From UBA2166 sp964463965 (GTDB lineage Bacteria; Nitrospirota; Nitrospiria; Nitrospirales; UBA2166), in the NCBI GenBank assembly GCA_964463965.1, contig CAYXED010000002.1:124001-188000 (forward strand): a stretch of DNA of 64,000 bases, given 5' to 3'. The notes under the pieces are model-generated. The model was not told the origin of the DNA. It saw nothing but the letters and a program-made list of their open reading frames with translations, and made no database searches. A program made the translations under genes and the position numbers. Positions 1 through 8,550 of this stretch are shown here, in pieces (position 1 is the first letter of the stretch; every line of letters starts with the position of its first letter).

Positions 1-92
1 CCGTTGTTGATATGGATGAACGTCGGATTAAGAAGGTGAAAGTGGAGAGAGAGCCGACAGATTCCTCAGTAATTCCAAAAGATGCGGCATAG
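1..92 (+). CDS. C-terminal end of an unidentified protein (partial)
   Basis: An open frame enters from the left edge in frame 3 and stops at TAG 90-92. The visible 29 residues are charged (an ERRIKKVKVERE-type stretch) and end in DAA. I do not recognise the family. It converges on pabC with only 18 bases between the stop codons, and a run of eight T follows its stop. No hairpin precedes the T run, so I do not call a terminator. Confidence 0.45.
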   Translation, partial: VVDMDERRIKKVKVEREPTDSSVIPKDAA

Positions 93-110
93 GGTTTTTT
101 TTATCGTTTC

Positions 111-977
111 TTATATTTCTGCTAGATAGCGGGCCATTCTTCTTCTAAATGCCTTATGAAGGCGTTCTGTCATGGGTCCAGGGCAGGCATCTCCAATCAT
201 CCTGCCGTCGACCGTCAATACTGGCATGAGCTCCATTGATGTATTAGTGAGGAAGCATTCATCGGCTTCGTATAGTGAGTCAATAGTGAGTGCTTTCTGG
301 TAGGAGATGATTTGTTCTTCTTTTGCCAAACTTAGAACCGTATTCCTAGTGATCCCCTCTAAAATTCCGCAAGATGTAGCAGGAGTAAAAAGAGTGCCAT
401 TTTTTGTCAGAAAAATATTACTTGTTGTCGCTTCAGTTAGATGTCCGTGTTGATTGAGCATAATCCCATCAAAGGCACCTTTTTGTGTTGACTCAATTTT
501 TGCAAGGATATTATTCAAAAAATTAAGAGACTTGATGCTTGGGGGAAGCGCATTAACTGAGTTTCTCTGTATGTCGAGTGTTACCAAAGAAACTCCTTGT
601 TTGTACTGTGTGGCTGTGTAGGGGGTGTCATGTCTGGCTGTAATAATTATGGTAGGGGATTGACATGTGCTGATATCAAGACCAGGTGATCCTTCTCCTC
701 GGGAAACTGTCACACGAAGTAATCCATTATCAAGAGTATTACGAACGACCATTTGTTTCAGAATTTCAGCAAACGCCTGTTTTGATTTTTTGATTGGGAG
801 CATGATTATATGTGCAGAGTTAAATAGACGATCAAGGTGCTGCGATAACCAGAGTATATTGCCGTTATAGGCGCGCATAGTTTCGAATACACCATCTCCG
901 TAAAGTAATCCTCTATCAAATACTGAAATGGTTGCATGTTTTTGGTCTACGAATTCACCGTTTAGATAGGTATACAT
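111..977 (-). CDS. pabC: Aminodeoxychorismate lyase / fold-type IV PLP enzyme
   Basis: This 288-residue protein belongs to the fold-type IV PLP family (aminodeoxychorismate lyase, branched-chain and D-amino-acid aminotransferases). The Schiff-base lysine is expected at K149 in the SIKSLNFLNN segment, and the LTEATTSNIF motif (E182) is the usual cofactor-contact segment. Its ATG lies two bases after the pabB stop, so the two genes are almost certainly cotranscribed. The neighbour argues for PabC, which converts 4-amino-4-deoxychorismate to p-aminobenzoate and pyruvate for folate synthesis in the cytoplasm. Sequence alone does not fully exclude a branched-chain or D-amino-acid aminotransferase. 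Confidence 0.8.
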   Translation of the reverse strand: MYTYLNGEFVDQKHATISVFDRGLLYGDGVFETMRAYNGNILWLSQHLDRLFNSAHIIMLPIKKSKQAFAEILKQMVVRNTLDNGLLRVTVSRGEGSPGLDISTCQSPTIIITARHDTPYTATQYKQGVSLVTLDIQRNSVNALPPSIKSLNFLNNILAKIESTQKGAFDGIMLNQHGHLTEATTSNIFLTKNGTLFTPATSCGILEGITRNTVLSLAKEEQIISYQKALTIDSLYEADECFLTNTSMELMPVLTVDGRMIGDACPGPMTERLHKAFRRRMARYLAEI

Positions 978-979
978 GA

Positions 980-2413
980 CTAGGTCCTGATTGCAGCAAA
1001 TAGTGCTTCTGCCTTGAGCAAGGTTTCTTCATATTCCCTTTCTGGTATTGAGTCCGCAACGATGCCTGCACCTACGCGAATATATCCACGATTGTCTTTG
1101 ATGATAAGCGATCGAATAAGAATATTGAGATCAAGGTCTCCTGCAAGACTTAGATACCCGACTGAGCCAGTATATGCTCCTCGAGTAGTAGATTCGAGTT
1201 CATCTAGAATTTCCATGCATCTAATTTTTGGAGCGCCAGTAATCGTTCCTCCTGGAAACATTGCTTGGAGAAGGTCAAAAGCATCTCGAGATGGTGATAG
1301 CTGACCCTGAATGGTCGAGACAATATGCTTAACATGGGAGCATTGCTCAATAGACATAAACTCGCTTGTTTGTACTGTGCCATAGCTGCAAACTCTTCCT
1401 AAATCATTGCGTTCAAGATCAACTAACATAACATGCTCTGCCCGCTCTTTAGCGTTGGTCAAAAGCTCTTTGTTGAGCTGTTGGTCAGCAATATGTGTTT
1501 TTCCTCGTTGGCGTGTTCCTGCAAGAGGGCGTGTTTCTGCAATTCGGTTTTGCAGTCGGACTAATCGTTCTGGGGATACACTTGCTATCGTGATGTCGTC
1601 GAACTCAATAAAGGCAGCAAATGGGGCAGGGTTGATTTCACGCAGTCTTTGGTACAAGGCATGAGAATCGTAGTTATTTAGATCTGCGATGAATTGCTGT
1701 GAAAGGTTGGCCTGATAAATATCGCCTGAGGTAATGTATTCTTGACATTTTTCGACTTGTCGAATGTATTCATTTTTAGAGTGTGTTGACGTAAAACGAG
1801 GTTGCGTTGTTGGAAGTGCTTTAAGTGGCGGTGCCGTGGTCTGTAAGCGGATTTTTATGTCTGCTAGCTTTTGGTTCCAGTTTGAGTAAAGGAGACTGAG
1901 TGGTTTGCTGGTGGTAAGATCTTTGGGAGGTGCAAAGATTACATGGAGTTGTTTTTTTAGGTGATCGATGGCGATGATTAGGTCCACAAAGATAAGATGT
2001 GCATCTGGTACTTGCAGGCTATCAGCGGATGCTCTTGGAAGATTTTCAAGGCTGCGTACAAAATCGTACGAAAAATACCCAGCTGCACCGCCAAAAAAAG
2101 GCGGCAATGATTTAGCGTTAGGATAGCCAACGCGAGAAAATATTTTTCTGAGTTCTGTCAATGGATCTCCATGCAATACTCGTGTTCCTGAAGGTTCGAT
2201 AATCTCTATTGTTGAATCTTTGCACTTGAAGGTGAGGTATGGATTTGTGCCGATAAAGCTATAGCGCCCAATTTCTGAGTCTCCCTTTCCGCTTTCAAGC
2301 AAAAAGGAGTTTGTTCCAGGTATTACGAGACGCCGATAGATTTCGAATGGACTGAGCTCAGGGAGGGGTAGCGTTTGGTAGAGGGGAAACGGTGATTGAT
2401 GGCTAGAATTCAC
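980..2413 (-). CDS. pabB: Aminodeoxychorismate synthase component I (chorismate-binding)
   Basis: A 477-residue chorismate-utilising enzyme of the TrpE/PabB family, starting at GTG 2413. The N-terminal half carries the anthranilate-synthase-I N domain and the C-terminal half the chorismate-binding domain, with PLAGTRQRG at about 297-305, HVKHIVS at about 360 and FPGGTITGAPK at about 386-396. The TGAPK form and the adjacent pabC favour PabB, which makes 4-amino-4-deoxychorismate with a glutaminase partner (not visible here). Position 299 is Ala, whereas E. coli PabB has the nucleophilic Lys of PIKGT. Alanine there is typical of TrpE and of many non-enterobacterial PabB proteins, so anthranilate synthase I is the alternative. 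Confidence 0.75.
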   Translation of the reverse strand: MNSSHQSPFPLYQTLPLPELSPFEIYRRLVIPGTNSFLLESGKGDSEIGRYSFIGTNPYLTFKCKDSTIEIIEPSGTRVLHGDPLTELRKIFSRVGYPNAKSLPPFFGGAAGYFSYDFVRSLENLPRASADSLQVPDAHLIFVDLIIAIDHLKKQLHVIFAPPKDLTTSKPLSLLYSNWNQKLADIKIRLQTTAPPLKALPTTQPRFTSTHSKNEYIRQVEKCQEYITSGDIYQANLSQQFIADLNNYDSHALYQRLREINPAPFAAFIEFDDITIASVSPERLVRLQNRIAETRPLAGTRQRGKTHIADQQLNKELLTNAKERAEHVMLVDLERNDLGRVCSYGTVQTSEFMSIEQCSHVKHIVSTIQGQLSPSRDAFDLLQAMFPGGTITGAPKIRCMEILDELESTTRGAYTGSVGYLSLAGDLDLNILIRSLIIKDNRGYIRVGAGIVADSIPEREYEETLLKAEALFAAIRT

Positions 2414-2512
2414 GCAACCAATATTTTACAGTCATTGAATCGAAACTGACGAATTATGAAATTAGGTGCAGCAGTGATTGTCTCAGGGAGAAACGTCTTT
2501 TTAAAATAATTG

Positions 2513-3463
2513 CTATTCATCGGAGCGACCGAGGTTGCGAAATTTCAAATACCGTTGATCTAGTAATGTTTCAATTGCAATAGTATCAAGATTTTCAAGA
2601 TGTGAGGTTAAGGAGTTAGCGATTTTTTTTGACATGATTGCTGGGTCTGTGTGGGCACCTCCAACAGGTTCTAGAAGAATTTCGTCAACAATACCAAAAG
2701 TAAATAGGTCATGCGCAGTTAAACGTAGGGCCTCTGCTGCCTCTGGGGTTTTTTCTCCACTTCCCCAAAGGATCGCTGCACATCCTTCTGGTGAAATCAC
2801 TGAGTAGGTAGCGTGTTCCAACATGAGAATTCGGTCAGTAACTCCTAAGGCTAATGCGCCGCCACTTCCCCCTTCTCCAATCACAAGTGAGATCATTGGA
2901 ACTCTGAGAGTCGACATTGCCAGCAAGTTGTGTGCAATGGCCCGTGCTTGGCCGCGCTCTTCGGCCCCCATTCCCGGGTACCCCCCAGGTGAATCGAGAA
3001 ATGTAACCACAGGCTTCTTGAATTTTTCTGCAAGCTTCATAAGGCGTAGTGCTTTTCTATATCCTTCAGGGTTTGGCATGCCAAAGTTCCGTTTAACTCT
3101 TTCTTTGAGTGTCTTCCCCTTGTGATGACCTATTACTACGATTGCCCGTTCTTTGAAGGTTGCAAGGCCGCCTAAAATTGCGGTGTCATCTGAGAATGTT
3201 CGATCACCATGAAGTTCGGTAAAATCTTCAAACAGTAAGTTGGCATAATCTAATGCAGTCGGTCGCTGAGGGTGTCGTGCAATTTGTGTTCGTTGCCAGG
3301 GGGTGAGCTTCGTATAGATTTCAGATTGTAACTGGGAAAGTTGTTCGCGTAGATTGCTCAAGTGCTCGTGCTCAGTTTTGGTTTGGTTCCGGGCTTTTGT
3401 TAAAAGATCAATTTTTGCTTTGAGCTCATTGATTGGCTTTTCAAAATCTAGCGTATCCGTCAT
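2513..3463 (-). CDS. accA: Acetyl-CoA carboxylase carboxyltransferase subunit alpha
   Basis: A 316-residue AccA of normal length. With AccD it transfers the carboxyl group from carboxybiotin to acetyl-CoA to make malonyl-CoA, the first step of fatty acid synthesis. A coiled N-terminal region (FEKPINELKAKI) is followed by the typical LTPWQRTQIARHPQRP segment, ELHGDR, and the crotonase-fold glycine loops including EGGSGGALALG near residue 202. The C-terminal helix ends in LKFRNLGR. The ATG at 3463 overlaps the dnaE stop by one base (TGATG), which indicates translational coupling with dnaE, a common arrangement. Confidence 0.95.
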   Translation of the reverse strand: MTDTLDFEKPINELKAKIDLLTKARNQTKTEHEHLSNLREQLSQLQSEIYTKLTPWQRTQIARHPQRPTALDYANLLFEDFTELHGDRTFSDDTAILGGLATFKERAIVVIGHHKGKTLKERVKRNFGMPNPEGYRKALRLMKLAEKFKKPVVTFLDSPGGYPGMGAEERGQARAIAHNLLAMSTLRVPMISLVIGEGGSGGALALGVTDRILMLEHATYSVISPEGCAAILWGSGEKTPEAAEALRLTAHDLFTFGIVDEILLEPVGGAHTDPAIMSKKIANSLTSHLENLDTIAIETLLDQRYLKFRNLGRSDE

Positions 3464-6400
3464 CAGTAAAGGTCCTTATAGGGCTGTTCATGTAGCTGGA
3501 CAGTATTTTCCCCAACGATAGTTTCAATTTCTGTTACACAATGTTCTGTGGGCTTGAGGTGGAATGGTTGTGGTAAGGCAATGGTTGCTACTCCTTTGTG
3601 TGGAAGATGTAGCTGAAAAGTAACTGGGCATGGCCCAGAATTTTTTTTCAGGATATTTTTTACTTTTTCAATAAACTCAACAGTGAGGTGTTTAGAATTC
3701 AAGGCAATGCTTATGTGTGTGATAGGAGGTTGTTCTTCTGGCAAAGGTTCGATGGATGAGGCTTTGATCTTTGTGCCTTTTTCCGCGCGATCAAGTATGC
3801 CTGTCACCACTATAAGCATGTCTTCTGAGAGTAGTTTTTCTGCAATTCTAAAAACCTGAGGAAATGCAATAATTTCTGTTCGTCCATTTAGGTCTTCCAA
3901 TTGGAAGGTGGCCATCCGTTCGCCTTTTTTTGTAGTTGTGTTACGACAGGTCGCGACAATTCCAGCAAGTTTTACTTTATGTCCGTCGGGAAGGTCTTGG
4001 AGGGTTTCAGAGGTTGCAGTCGTAATATGGCGTAGCATTGATGTATAGGCTGTTAGTGGGTGAGAGGTTATATAGAAACCAACTAACTCCTTTTCCCATC
4101 TTAAGCGCTCTCGTTTATCCCATTCAGGTATGTCTGGGAGTGATAGAGTGGGTGGTTGGTCATCTGAGACAGCGGCTGTAAATAAGTTTGTTTGACCCTC
4201 TTTTTGTTCTCGTTGTGCTCGCATTCCTTCATCCATTGCACGATCAAGTACGGCGATGAGTTGAGATCGTTTAGCACCGGTCAAATCAAATGCACCTGCT
4301 CGTACTAGTCCTTCAAGTACGCGCTTGTTTAGCTTTCCCAAATCAACCTTTCGTGTCAGGTCTGTAAGATTTGAAAAATAGCCATGTTGTGTTTTTGCTT
4401 CTAAAATAGCCTCAATTGCGCTTTCCCCAACGTTTTTAATTGCCGCAAGTCCAAACCTAATTCCATCTGGAGTGACAGTAAAATCCCTATGACTTTCATT
4501 GATGTCGGGTGGCAGTATTCGAATTGAGAGTTCTCGGCATTCGTTAAGATATTTAACAACTTTGTCTGAGTTTCCGCTTTCTGTTGAAAGCAATGCTGCC
4601 ATAAACTCATTTTGATAGTGTGCTTTTAGGTATGCAGTTTGATAACTAATCATTGCATAGGCAGCGGAGTGTGATTTATTGAAACCATAGCCTGCAAAAT
4701 AGGCAATGAGATCAAACATTTTCTCTGCTTTGGTCTTTTCCATGCCTTTATCTGTGGCACCTTTGATGAACTCAGTTTTTTGATTTTCCATTTCTGCAGG
4801 TTTCTTTTTCCCCATCGCACGGCGAAGTAGATCAGCTTGCCCAAGCGAAAAACCTGCTACCTGATTGGCAATAGTCATAACTTGTTCTTGATATACAATT
4901 ACGCCGTAAGTGTCTTGGAGAATAGTTTTTAGTATTGGGCTTTCATACGTAATTTGTGTTGTGCCTCTTTTTCGTTTTATGAAATCGTCAACCATTCCAC
5001 TGCCAATAGGGCCGGGCCGAAAAAGCGCTAAGATGGCAATCAAATCTTCGAAGGACTCTGGATGGATCTTTGTAAGTAAATCCCTCATTCCCGTGCTTTC
5101 CAATTGGAAGATGCCTGTGGTCTTTCCTGAGGAAAGCAGTTTATAAGTGGAGGGATCGTCAAGAGGGATTTTTTCTATTAAAAATTGTTTGCTGGTTTGA
5201 TTGCTATGTTCAAAATCAGGGAGCTCATTTTCAAAACTGTTAATCATTTGGACTGTACGGTTAATAACGGTGAGTGTTTTAAGACCAAGAAAATCAAATT
5301 TGATGAGTCCAATTTTTTCAATATCATTCATGGGAAACTGAGTGACAGTTTCTCCATTGGCTCCACGGAAGAGAGGGACGTAGTTTGTGAGCGGCTCATC
5401 TGAGATGACAATGCCTGCAGCGTGGGTTGATGCGTGTCTAGCAATCCCTTCAAGGGTTTTTGCAGTTGTCATCAGCTCATCTATCTGGGGGTCAGTTTTT
5501 GTCAACTCAGCCAACTGTGGTTCATTTTGTAGGGCATCGTTTAAGGTAATGTTGAGTTGATTAGGAATAAGCTTTGCAACTCTGTCAACTTCAGCATAGG
5601 GCATTTCCATCACTCGACCAACATCACGTACAACGGCTTTCGCGCCGAGAGTTCCAAAGGTGATAATTTGTGCAACGTGATCTTTTCCATAGCGCTCAAT
5701 GACGTAGTTGATCACTTCCTCTCTGCGGTCCATACAAAAATCCATGTCTATGTCCGGTAGCGTGACGCGTTCAGGATTAAGAAACCTCTCAAACAAAAGG
5801 TTATAAGTCAGTGGGTCTATGTCAGTGATTCGGAGTGCATATGCGACAAGACTTCCGGCTGCAGATCCTCGACCTGGACCAACAGGAATATTTTTGGAGC
5901 GAGCGAAGTTTATGATGTCCCAAACGATTAGGAAATAGCCGGCGTATCCCATAGATGTAATGATGGCTAATTCTTCAGTGAGGCGTTCAGAGTATCTACT
6001 TTGCATATGATGCAAAGAAAACTCGTGAAATCGGTTTTTTAACCCTTCTCGCGAAAGTTGAGTTAAGTATTGTTCTCGTGTGTGTCCTGGTGGTGGAGTG
6101 TATTGTGGAAGATGCGTGTGTGAAAAATCTAATTTCAAATTGCATTTTTCGCTAACTTCGTAGGTATTGTGTGCTGCTTTTGGAAACTCACTAAATGCTT
6201 TAACCATTTCCTCCGGTGTTTTCAAGTACAACTCCTGGGTGTGAAACCTCATTCTGTTAGGATCGTTTACTGTCTTGCCAGTTTGTAAACACAGGAGGAC
6301 ATCATGAGCTTTAGCGTCTTCTTTGTTTAGGTAGTGGCAATCATTAGTTCCAACAATAGGAATTCCCAGGTCTCTATGGATTTTCAGTAGGCCTTCATTA

Positions 6401-6963
6401 GCTATGGCTTGTTCAGGGAGTCCATTGGCTTGAAGTTCTAGGTAATAATTGTTTTTTCCAAATAAATCTTGATATTCCCCAGCTACACGTGCTGCGGCGT
6501 CCGGTTTTTTCTGTCCAATCAGATGGGGAACTTCCCCGCTCAAGCATCCAGATAAGCCAATAAGCCCTTTGTGGTACTCTCCAAGAATACTTTTATCAAT
6601 TCTCGGTTTGTAGTAAAAACCATCCATGTGTGCTGCAGCAACGAGTTTGATAAGGTTTTGGTAGCCGGTAACATTTTCGGCGAGCAGGATGAGATGATGG
6701 TATTCGTTATGTGCAAGTTGCTTATTACGGTCAAACCGGCTTCCAGGTGCCATATAGACTTCGCACCCTATTATAGGTTTGATCCCAGCCTGTGTAGCAG
6801 ATTCATAGAATCCAATGGCCCCAAAAAGATTGCCATGGTCAGTGATTGCCATTGCTGGCATACCACTGCGCTTCGCTTGCCGTGTTAATTGATCAATTTT
6901 TGCAGCACCATCAAGAAGGCTGTATTCGGTGTGTAGATGGAGATGGACGAACTCAGAGGCCAC
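3463..6963 (-). CDS. dnaE: DNA polymerase III alpha subunit
   Basis: Catalytic subunit of the replicative polymerase, about 1166 residues. It opens with the PHP domain (FVHLHLHTEYSLLDG, then AITDHGN). The palm carries GPGRGSAAGS and PDIDMDF, the latter holding catalytic aspartates. The fingers follow (FRPGPIGSG, YQEQVM), then an HhH region and a C-terminal OB domain (KLAGIVATCRNTTTKKG, MATFQLEDLNG). I prefer GTG 6963, which gives VASEFVHLHLH at the amino end as in relatives. An in-frame GTG at 6999 would add 12 residues with no support. The gene is followed by accA with a one-base overlap. The long PHP-proximal start differs from gammaproteobacterial DnaE. Confidence 0.95.
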   Translation of the reverse strand: MASEFVHLHLHTEYSLLDGAAKIDQLTRQAKRSGMPAMAITDHGNLFGAIGFYESATQAGIKPIIGCEVYMAPGSRFDRNKQLAHNEYHHLILLAENVTGYQNLIKLVAAAHMDGFYYKPRIDKSILGEYHKGLIGLSGCLSGEVPHLIGQKKPDAAARVAGEYQDLFGKNNYYLELQANGLPEQAIANEGLLKIHRDLGIPIVGTNDCHYLNKEDAKAHDVLLCLQTGKTVNDPNRMRFHTQELYLKTPEEMVKAFSEFPKAAHNTYEVSEKCNLKLDFSHTHLPQYTPPPGHTREQYLTQLSREGLKNRFHEFSLHHMQSRYSERLTEELAIITSMGYAGYFLIVWDIINFARSKNIPVGPGRGSAAGSLVAYALRITDIDPLTYNLLFERFLNPERVTLPDIDMDFCMDRREEVINYVIERYGKDHVAQIITFGTLGAKAVVRDVGRVMEMPYAEVDRVAKLIPNQLNITLNDALQNEPQLAELTKTDPQIDELMTTAKTLEGIARHASTHAAGIVISDEPLTNYVPLFRGANGETVTQFPMNDIEKIGLIKFDFLGLKTLTVINRTVQMINSFENELPDFEHSNQTSKQFLIEKIPLDDPSTYKLLSSGKTTGIFQLESTGMRDLLTKIHPESFEDLIAILALFRPGPIGSGMVDDFIKRKRGTTQITYESPILKTILQDTYGVIVYQEQVMTIANQVAGFSLGQADLLRRAMGKKKPAEMENQKTEFIKGATDKGMEKTKAEKMFDLIAYFAGYGFNKSHSAAYAMISYQTAYLKAHYQNEFMAALLSTESGNSDKVVKYLNECRELSIRILPPDINESHRDFTVTPDGIRFGLAAIKNVGESAIEAILEAKTQHGYFSNLTDLTRKVDLGKLNKRVLEGLVRAGAFDLTGAKRSQLIAVLDRAMDEGMRAQREQKEGQTNLFTAAVSDDQPPTLSLPDIPEWDKRERLRWEKELVGFYITSHPLTAYTSMLRHITTATSETLQDLPDGHKVKLAGIVATCRNTTTKKGERMATFQLEDLNGRTEIIAFPQVFRIAEKLLSEDMLIVVTGILDRAEKGTKIKASSIEPLPEEQPPITHISIALNSKHLTVEFIEKVKNILKKNSGPCPVTFQLHLPHKGVATIALPQPFHLKPTEHCVTEIETIVGENTVQLHEQPYKDLY

Positions 6964-7109
6964 TATGCATGCTTTCGATGAGAGTTCACAAAATAACACA
7001 CGGCCAGAGTGGTTTCATGTTGCCTCATAAAGGGAGCGAACTTGCCCTCCGCACTCTGTTTATCGCTGCAAAAAGTACTGAAATTGCTAGATTGGGAAAA
7101 ACCCAAGTC

Positions 7110-7138
7110 ATTCTAGCTAAAGACTTTAGAGCCAGCAA
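7110..7138 (-). promoter_or_regulatory. Candidate promoter for dnaE-accA (divergent)
   Basis: Read on the minus strand, TTGCTG (7138-7133) and TAGAAT (7115-7110) are separated by 17 bases, with the -10 matching consensus at five of six. A 5+5 inverted repeat, TTGGG-AAAAA-CCCAA (7092-7106), would lie around the start site. The leader to dnaE would be about 140 bases. The -35 is weak, so this is a moderate call. Confidence 0.35.
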
Positions 7139-7149
7139 GCGTTGGAATA

Positions 7150-7177
7150 TTGACAAAGATCAAACGTGAGGTATCAT
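7150..7177 (+). promoter_or_regulatory. Candidate sigma70 promoter for the rfaH-like gene
   Basis: A perfect TTGACA (7150-7155) and TATCAT (7172-7177, five of six) are spaced by 16 bases. Transcription would start near 7184 and leave a leader of about 110 bases before ATG 7293. The element is back-to-back with the proposed dnaE promoter. Confidence 0.6.
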
Positions 7178-7292
7178 GCCTGAAAATTCCCCTATATTTG
7201 GGAAAATAAGGTTTTATTCAGTGAATTCTCGTTATTGTTTGGAGTGAGATTTTTCTAATGCTTGTGCATTTTAAGGAGATAGTGGTGTTCTA

Positions 7293-7796
7293 ATGACCGC
7301 ACATTGGTATGCCGTATATACCCATGTACAGAAAGAATGGGTTGCACGCGATCACTTAGAGCGTCAAGGTTTCACGTCCTATCTACCCGTTTACCGAAAA
7401 ATAATTCGTCACGCACGCAATGTAAAACAGGTTGATCGCCCGTTGTTTCCGAGATACCTTTTTGTGCAAACCAAGAGTGAGGGTAGAGCTCACCATCCTA
7501 TTAGGTCAACTGTTGGAGTAATTGGAATTGTCTGTCACGGGGTTACGCCAATTCCTGTTCCAGAAAGTGTAATCACTGCGTTGAAAGAGAAAGAAAACGC
7601 TGAGGGGAGTATTGTGCTTGGGAGCGCGATGGTTTTCGCTAAGGGAGATCGCGTTCGTATATCCTCTGGACAATTTGAGGGAATCGAGGCTCTCTTTGCG
7701 GAAATGAAAGATGCTGATCGTGTTGTCTTGTTATTGAGTATGATGAATTCTTCGTGGCGTGTAGTTGTTGAGACTGCTGATATAGAAAAGTTGTGA
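7293..7796 (+). CDS. rfaH: RfaH-like transcription antitermination factor (NusG paralogue)
   Basis: A 167-residue protein with an N-terminal NGN domain (WYAVYT at 5-10, HLERQGF at 21-27, PLFPRYLFV at 50-58) and a C-terminal KOW domain (KGDRVRISSGQFEGIEALF from about 118). The pattern follows E. coli RfaH closely, including the PLFPxYLFV segment and the GDxVxIxxGxFEG...LLLxxMN layout with a final EKL. RfaH binds elongating RNA polymerase at ops elements and suppresses termination in long glycan operons. An ops-like sequence lies at 8551 in the leader of the downstream cluster, which makes this the likely specific regulator of the locus. AAGGAG lies rather far (about 14 bases) upstream of the ATG. 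Alternatives are other NusG-like specialised factors (UpxY, LoaP), but the match to RfaH is better. Confidence 0.85.
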   Translation: MTAHWYAVYTHVQKEWVARDHLERQGFTSYLPVYRKIIRHARNVKQVDRPLFPRYLFVQTKSEGRAHHPIRSTVGVIGIVCHGVTPIPVPESVITALKEKENAEGSIVLGSAMVFAKGDRVRISSGQFEGIEALFAEMKDADRVVLLLSMMNSSWRVVVETADIEKL

Positions 7797-7802
7797 TGAC
7801 TC

Positions 7803-7828
7803 CTAGTTTTGATCAGTAACTAGTTTTT
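7803..7828 (+). terminator. Weak candidate intrinsic terminator after the rfaH-like gene
   Basis: CTAGTT (7803-7808) and AACTAG (7818-7823) form a six-base-pair AU-rich stem with a nine-base loop, followed directly by TTTTT. It begins seven bases after the stop codon. The stem is weak, but the position and U tract fit separation from the regulator transcript that starts near 8001. Confidence 0.4.
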
Positions 7829-7965
7829 AAAGATATTTTCCCTTCCTCATTCATCCCTATTACGGAGATTTATCCAGAAATTTAGAAAATATGGATTTTC
7901 CTGATGTGTTTGTGAGCATTCGGGGTCTGTTTGTGCATTGGTCTGTCCGTCTTTGCTGTTTTCTG

Positions 7966-7994
7966 TTGCGAAATCATATGAAACACTCTATATT
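7966..7994 (+). promoter_or_regulatory. Promoter for the EPS regulator and glycan cluster
   Basis: TTGCGA (7966-7971) and TATATT (7989-7994) are separated by exactly 17 bases. Transcription should begin near 8001, inside the palindrome at 7997-8015. No other strong promoter is visible before the first sugar gene, so this is the best candidate for the whole operon. Confidence 0.6.
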
Positions 7995-7996
7995 GT

Positions 7997-8015
7997 GTGT
8001 TCAATAGTTGAACAC
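7997..8015 (+). promoter_or_regulatory. Palindromic operator 1, over the transcription start
   Basis: A perfect inverted repeat with eight-base arms around a TAG spacer (GTGTTCAA-TAG-TTGAACAC). It begins two bases after the -10 box and covers the predicted start site, as expected for a repressor site. The same core recurs at 8074-8090. Confidence 0.65.
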
Positions 8016-8073
8016 TAGGAGGAATGGTTTGAACCAAGGTATTAAGGTAGGGGATTATGGAATCAATCTAATG

Positions 8074-8090
8074 CGTTCAATAGTTGAACG
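8074..8090 (+). promoter_or_regulatory. Palindromic operator 2, upstream of the regulator start
   Basis: A perfect inverted repeat with seven-base arms around TAG (CGTTCAA-TAG-TTGAACG). Its centre is 76 bases from that of operator 1, about seven helical turns. A lone TTGAAC half-site lies between them at 8029-8034. The repeat ends 17 bases before ATG 8108, so it could also influence translation of the regulator as an RNA hairpin. Confidence 0.6.
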
Positions 8091-8107
8091 ATGGGGGCAT
8101 ATGGTAC

Positions 8108-8464
8108 ATGCTCACTGAGGAATTGCGTTTTCGCATCATTAGACACTTAGAGGCGGACCCTCATCTCTCGCAGAGGGCGCTTGCTAAGGAGCTTGGAATT
8201 AGTTTGGGCAAGGTTAATTACTGTCTGCAAGCGCTCATGCAAAAAGGCTGGATTAAGGCAGGCAATTTTCACCACTCGAAGAACAAGAGATTGTATATGT
8301 ATGTTTTGACTCCTCGTGGCATTGAGGAAAAAGCAAAAGCAACTGTCAGGTTTCTACAGCGAAAGTTACAGGAGAATGAAGCTATCGTTGCTGAAATCGA
8401 ACAATTGCGTGAAGAGATTGCTGCTATGCCGTCACAGCAGCCATCTCGTGAGCAAATATCTTAG
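8108..8464 (+). CDS. MarR-family EPS-associated transcriptional regulator
   Basis: A 118-residue winged-helix protein. The helix-turn-helix spans about residues 20-52 (LSQRALAKELGISLGKVNYCLQAL), the wing follows (FHHSKNKRLYMYVLTPRG), and a charged C-terminal helix (about 72-106) is likely a dimerising coiled coil. The pattern matches the MarR-type regulators that sit at the head of exopolysaccharide clusters. I chose ATG 8108 (MLTEEL); an upstream TTG at 8084 would extend the protein across the operator palindrome. Two palindromes flank its promoter and start, so autorepression is the simple model. Ligand and targets are unknown. Confidence 0.8.
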   Translation: MLTEELRFRIIRHLEADPHLSQRALAKELGISLGKVNYCLQALMQKGWIKAGNFHHSKNKRLYMYVLTPRGIEEKAKATVRFLQRKLQENEAIVAEIEQLREEIAAMPSQQPSREQIS

Positions 8465-8528
8465 TCAACGCGTTCGCTCTGGCTGGGTTGTTTATGCTGG
8501 GCGTGGGATTTGTATATGAGGTGTGTCG

Positions 8529-8545
8529 GGGTGGATTTTTCACCC
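8529..8545 (+). promoter_or_regulatory. Leader hairpin immediately upstream of ops
   Basis: GGGTG (8529-8533) pairs with CACCC (8541-8545) around a GATTTTT loop; one extra C-G pair can form across a bulge. The U run is in the loop, so this is not an intrinsic terminator. It sits five bases before the ops-like core and could stabilise a pause. Confidence 0.35.
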
Positions 8546-8550
8546 GGAGC

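Noticed and set aside
980..2413. Call as trpE
   Set aside because: The PLAGT motif allows it, but the adjacent pabC and the TGAPK segment favour PabB; no trp genes are near.
6846..7169. 107-codon plus-strand frame across the start of dnaE
   Set aside because: Mostly antisense to the conserved PHP domain of dnaE; looks like a shadow.
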